A stretch of 7,967 nt of DNA. Origin: Gammaproteobacteria bacterium. GTDB lineage: Bacteria > Pseudomonadota > Gammaproteobacteria > Pseudomonadales > Azotimanducaceae. Position 1 is the stretch's first letter; every line of letters starts with the position of its first letter. The stretch lies in NCBI GenBank assembly GCA_027295975.1, contig JAPUJX010000041.1, positions 1-7,967 on the forward strand. The letters are read 5' to 3'. Under the pieces are notes generated by a model. It did no database searches. It was not told the origin of the DNA and worked only from the letters and a program-made list of their open reading frames with translations. Of the stretch, positions 6,203 through 7,967 are shown in pieces. A program made the position numbers and the translations under genes.

Positions 6203-7596
6203 GTGTACGACGGAATACTGCAAGGCCTGTCAACGGCCTTTCAACCGATCAATTTACTTCTGGTCTGTTCGGGCTGCTTTGCAGGCACTTTCATCGGCAT
6301 GTTACCTGGCCTGGGTCCCGTTTCAGCGATAGCGCTGATGATTCCCATTACCTATGGTTTTGATCCGGCGTCAGGTCTGATCCTAATGGCGGGCGTTTAT
6401 TACGGCGCTATTTTCGGAGGCTCCACATCGGCAATATTAATCAATGCGCCTGGTGTTTCCGGCGCCGTTGCAACAGCCTTCGATGGTTATCCCCTGGCAA
6501 AAAAAGGGCAGGCAGGCAAAGCCTTGGGGTTAGCCGCCTATTCATCTTTCAGCGGCGGTACGATCGGCGCAGTGTTGTTGTTGGTGTTCGTGCCCATACT
6601 GGCCAATGTCAGCCTCAGTTTTCAGTCGGCAGACTATTTCGCTCTGATGCTGTTTGGACTAACCGCTATTGCAGCCTTCTCTGGTAAGGGGCAAGTGTTA
6701 AAAGCTGTCCTGATGGCGATACTCGGCTTGATGTTGGCAACTATGGGAGAAGACCCCACCGGGATCCAACGTTTTACTTTTGGTGTTCCCGATTTATACG
6801 ACGGGATAAGTTTCTTGCTCTTGTCTATGGCTACCTTTGCTCTTGCAGAGGCGCTCATGATGGTATTAAGGGGGAAATCCACAGAAGTCTCGACCAAGTC
6901 AGAGGATCTATCTCTCAAAACAATGGGTAGTTTTCGTTTGTCACGAGCGGAGATAAAGACGGTAAGGGTAGTCTCAAAGGTCTGGCAGCTCCGGAAACTG
7001 CTAACAATGCGGCCTCTACCGGTTCGTTCGTACCGCTGCTTACCTTGGGCATACCGGGCTCTGCGACTACGGCGGTTATGTTGGGGGCTTTATTATCTTA
7101 CGGTGTGCAGCCTGGTCCGCGACTGTATATAGACTATCCGGAGGTGTTCTGGTCGGTCATCATATCCATGTATCTGGGTAATATTGTCTTGCTGGTTCTC
7201 AACCTGCCTTTGATACCGTACATCGCAAAACTACTGGATGTACCGAAACAGTTTCTGATACCAATCATTTTGTTCCTGTCATTAATAGGCGTCTACCTGG
7301 TTTCGTTCAATACCTTCGACCTGGTGATGATGGTTGTTATCGGGGTAATAGCAGTAGGAATCCGTATCCTGGATTATCCATTGGCTCCATTGTTACTCGG
7401 CTTCATACTCGGGGGTATGCTGGAGGATAATCTACGCAGAGCCTTGATGATTTCAGATGGGTCACTGGCGTTTTTATGGGAGCGACCCATAACCGCTACC
7501 ATCATGGTGATTACTCTGTTAACTATCTCAGCGCCACTGATTTCCTCGATAAGAAAACGGCGCATCCGGGTTCTGACCGCTCGGCTGTCTCAGTGA
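6203..7596 (+). pseudogene. tctA: Broken tctA: TTT-family large membrane subunit with internal deletion and frame change
   Basis: TctA is the large permease subunit (about 500 residues, some 12 membrane helices) of tripartite tricarboxylate transporters. The frame starting at GTG 6203 reads the family from its N-terminus, with GMLPGLGPVSAIALMIPITY at about residues 33-52, GGSTSAILINAPG at about 73-85 and several hydrophobic helices, up to SRAEIK (ending at residue 252, base 6958). From there family text continues in another frame from about 6958-6961, starting GKGSLKGLAAPETANNAAST and running through GSFVPLLTLGIPGSATTAVM and DNLRRALMISDGSL to the TGA at 7594-7596. The original frame instead runs into unrelated sequence and stops at 7130-7132. 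About 45 codons are missing between the parts, including the second LPGAG-type motif normally found there. The two parts sum to about 463 residues. An internal ATG at 7045 could restart a C-terminal fragment. The start lies 4 bases after the tctC remnant, with no clear Shine-Dalgarno. Confidence 0.88.
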
Positions 7597-7612
7597 GGAT
7601 CCATCGTAATCT

Positions 7613-7967
7613 TCACGCAAACTGATGCAGCACCCAGGCGATGTGACCGTAATCGGGTGGCCGCCAGTCCATCTCCGGGGTCAGGCCATCGGCGGTCAAA
7701 GGCGCTTCCGCGGAAGCGCTTTTGAGCAGAATCTCGACGGCCCACAGGAAAGATCGTCGTCCACGGGGGGAATCTCGACACCCTGGGGATCCATGAAACG
7801 CACATTTTTACCCGCGCCTTCGATCGCATAACCCCCTTCATGAAGCTGACCGTGGTGGAATCGGCATAATTGAACAAGATTCTCAAGGTTGGTCTCGCCG
7901 CCGTGGGCCCAGTGACGGATGTGGTGGGCGTCGACGAAGCAGGTCTGCTCGCAGCCAGGGAACTTAC
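7613..7967 (-). pseudogene. HNH endonuclease-like protein (DUF222-type), C-terminal part, probable frameshift, cut by window edge
   Basis: The minus strand from the window edge reads FPGCEQTCFVDAHHIRHWAH, then GGETNLENLVQLCRFHHGQLH: a complete HNH nuclease motif with the paired cysteines, DAHHI, the asparagine of ETNLENL and the closing C..HH. This spacing is typical of the multicopy DUF222/13E12-like HNH proteins, whose N-terminal DUF222 domain would be outside the window. The frame ends at a TGA at 7696-7698 with an unlike-family tail. A neighbouring frame then reads LTADGLTPEMDWRPPDYGHI and AWVLHQFA to a TGA at 7613-7615, which looks more like the usual C-terminus (a W...DY.HIAWVL pattern). 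I infer a one-base slip somewhere between 7697 and 7770, possibly at the run of six G (plus strand 7765-7770). If the shorter end is real, the gene simply ends at 7696. The nuclease motif itself is intact. It converges with tctA, 16 bases between the stop codons. Confidence 0.78.
7698..7723. terminator. Perfect 18-bp palindrome flanked by A and T runs, terminator-like
   Basis: GCGCTTCCGCGGAAGCGC at 7702-7719 is its own reverse complement. It is preceded by AAA and followed by TTTT, so transcripts from either strand would form a GC-rich hairpin followed by a short U-run. That is the shape of a bidirectional intrinsic terminator for the convergent tctA and HNH genes. Against it: the U-run is short, the loop must be opened from a perfect palindrome, and the site lies inside the extended reading frame of the HNH gene. 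Confidence 0.4.

Noticed and set aside
7590..7886. 98-codon minus-strand frame overlapping the HNH gene
   Set aside because: It is the third frame; the other two frames carry the HNH motif and the family-like C-terminus, while this one has no recognisable content.
1..7967. CRISPR array, tRNA, rRNA, insertion sequence ends or prophage genes
   Set aside because: No regularly spaced repeats, tRNA-like folds, transposase text or phage genes were seen on either strand.

Overview
The window looks like a chromosomal segment of a moderately GC-rich proteobacterium, most likely a gammaproteobacterium. The evidence is an E. coli-type LexA box in front of dinB, a fused indolepyruvate:ferredoxin oxidoreductase of the proteobacterial type, a Tat-exported Ntn asparaginase, a tripartite tricarboxylate transporter (TTT) locus and a DUF222-like HNH protein. 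No genus can be named from the sequence alone.

Layout. (1) 1-735, minus: the first 245 codons of dinB (DNA polymerase IV), cut by the window edge. (2) 736-837: a divergent intergenic region holding a near-consensus LexA (SOS) box over the likely -10 of dinB. (3) 838-4254, plus: one 1138-residue gene for a fused indolepyruvate (2-oxoacid):ferredoxin oxidoreductase with TPP, Fe-S and gamma-type domains. (4) 4258-5355, minus and convergent with it (3 bases between the stop codons): an exported N4-(beta-N-acetylglucosaminyl)-L-asparaginase with a twin-arginine signal. (5) 5356-5453: divergent upstream region. (6) 5454-5762, plus: a small MTH1187/UPF0045-type thiamine-binding protein. (7) 5792-7596, plus: the decayed remains of a TTT operon. 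The tctC reading frame breaks off about one third in and is followed by what looks like a short C-terminal scrap in another frame. No tctB is present. tctA has an internal deletion plus frame change that removes its second LPGAG-type segment. (8) 7613-7967, minus: the C-terminal part of an HNH endonuclease-like gene with a probable frameshift and an 18-bp perfect palindrome inside it.

How the parts relate. The thiamine-binding gene, tctC and tctA lie on one strand with short gaps and would have formed one operon, so the binding protein may once have worked with a TTT uptake system that is no longer functional. The TTT remnant has lower GC than the flanking genes in the lines I counted (about 45-53% against about 60%), which fits foreign origin or relaxed selection. 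The TPP-dependent oxidoreductase and the thiamine-binding protein share a cofactor theme, but they are separated by an oppositely oriented gene and no direct link is shown.

I see no convincing new biological system. The points most worth checking are the multi-deletion TTT pseudo-operon next to an intact thiamine-binding gene, the SOS box in the dinB/oxidoreductase divergent region, and the frameshifted HNH gene with its terminator-like palindrome.
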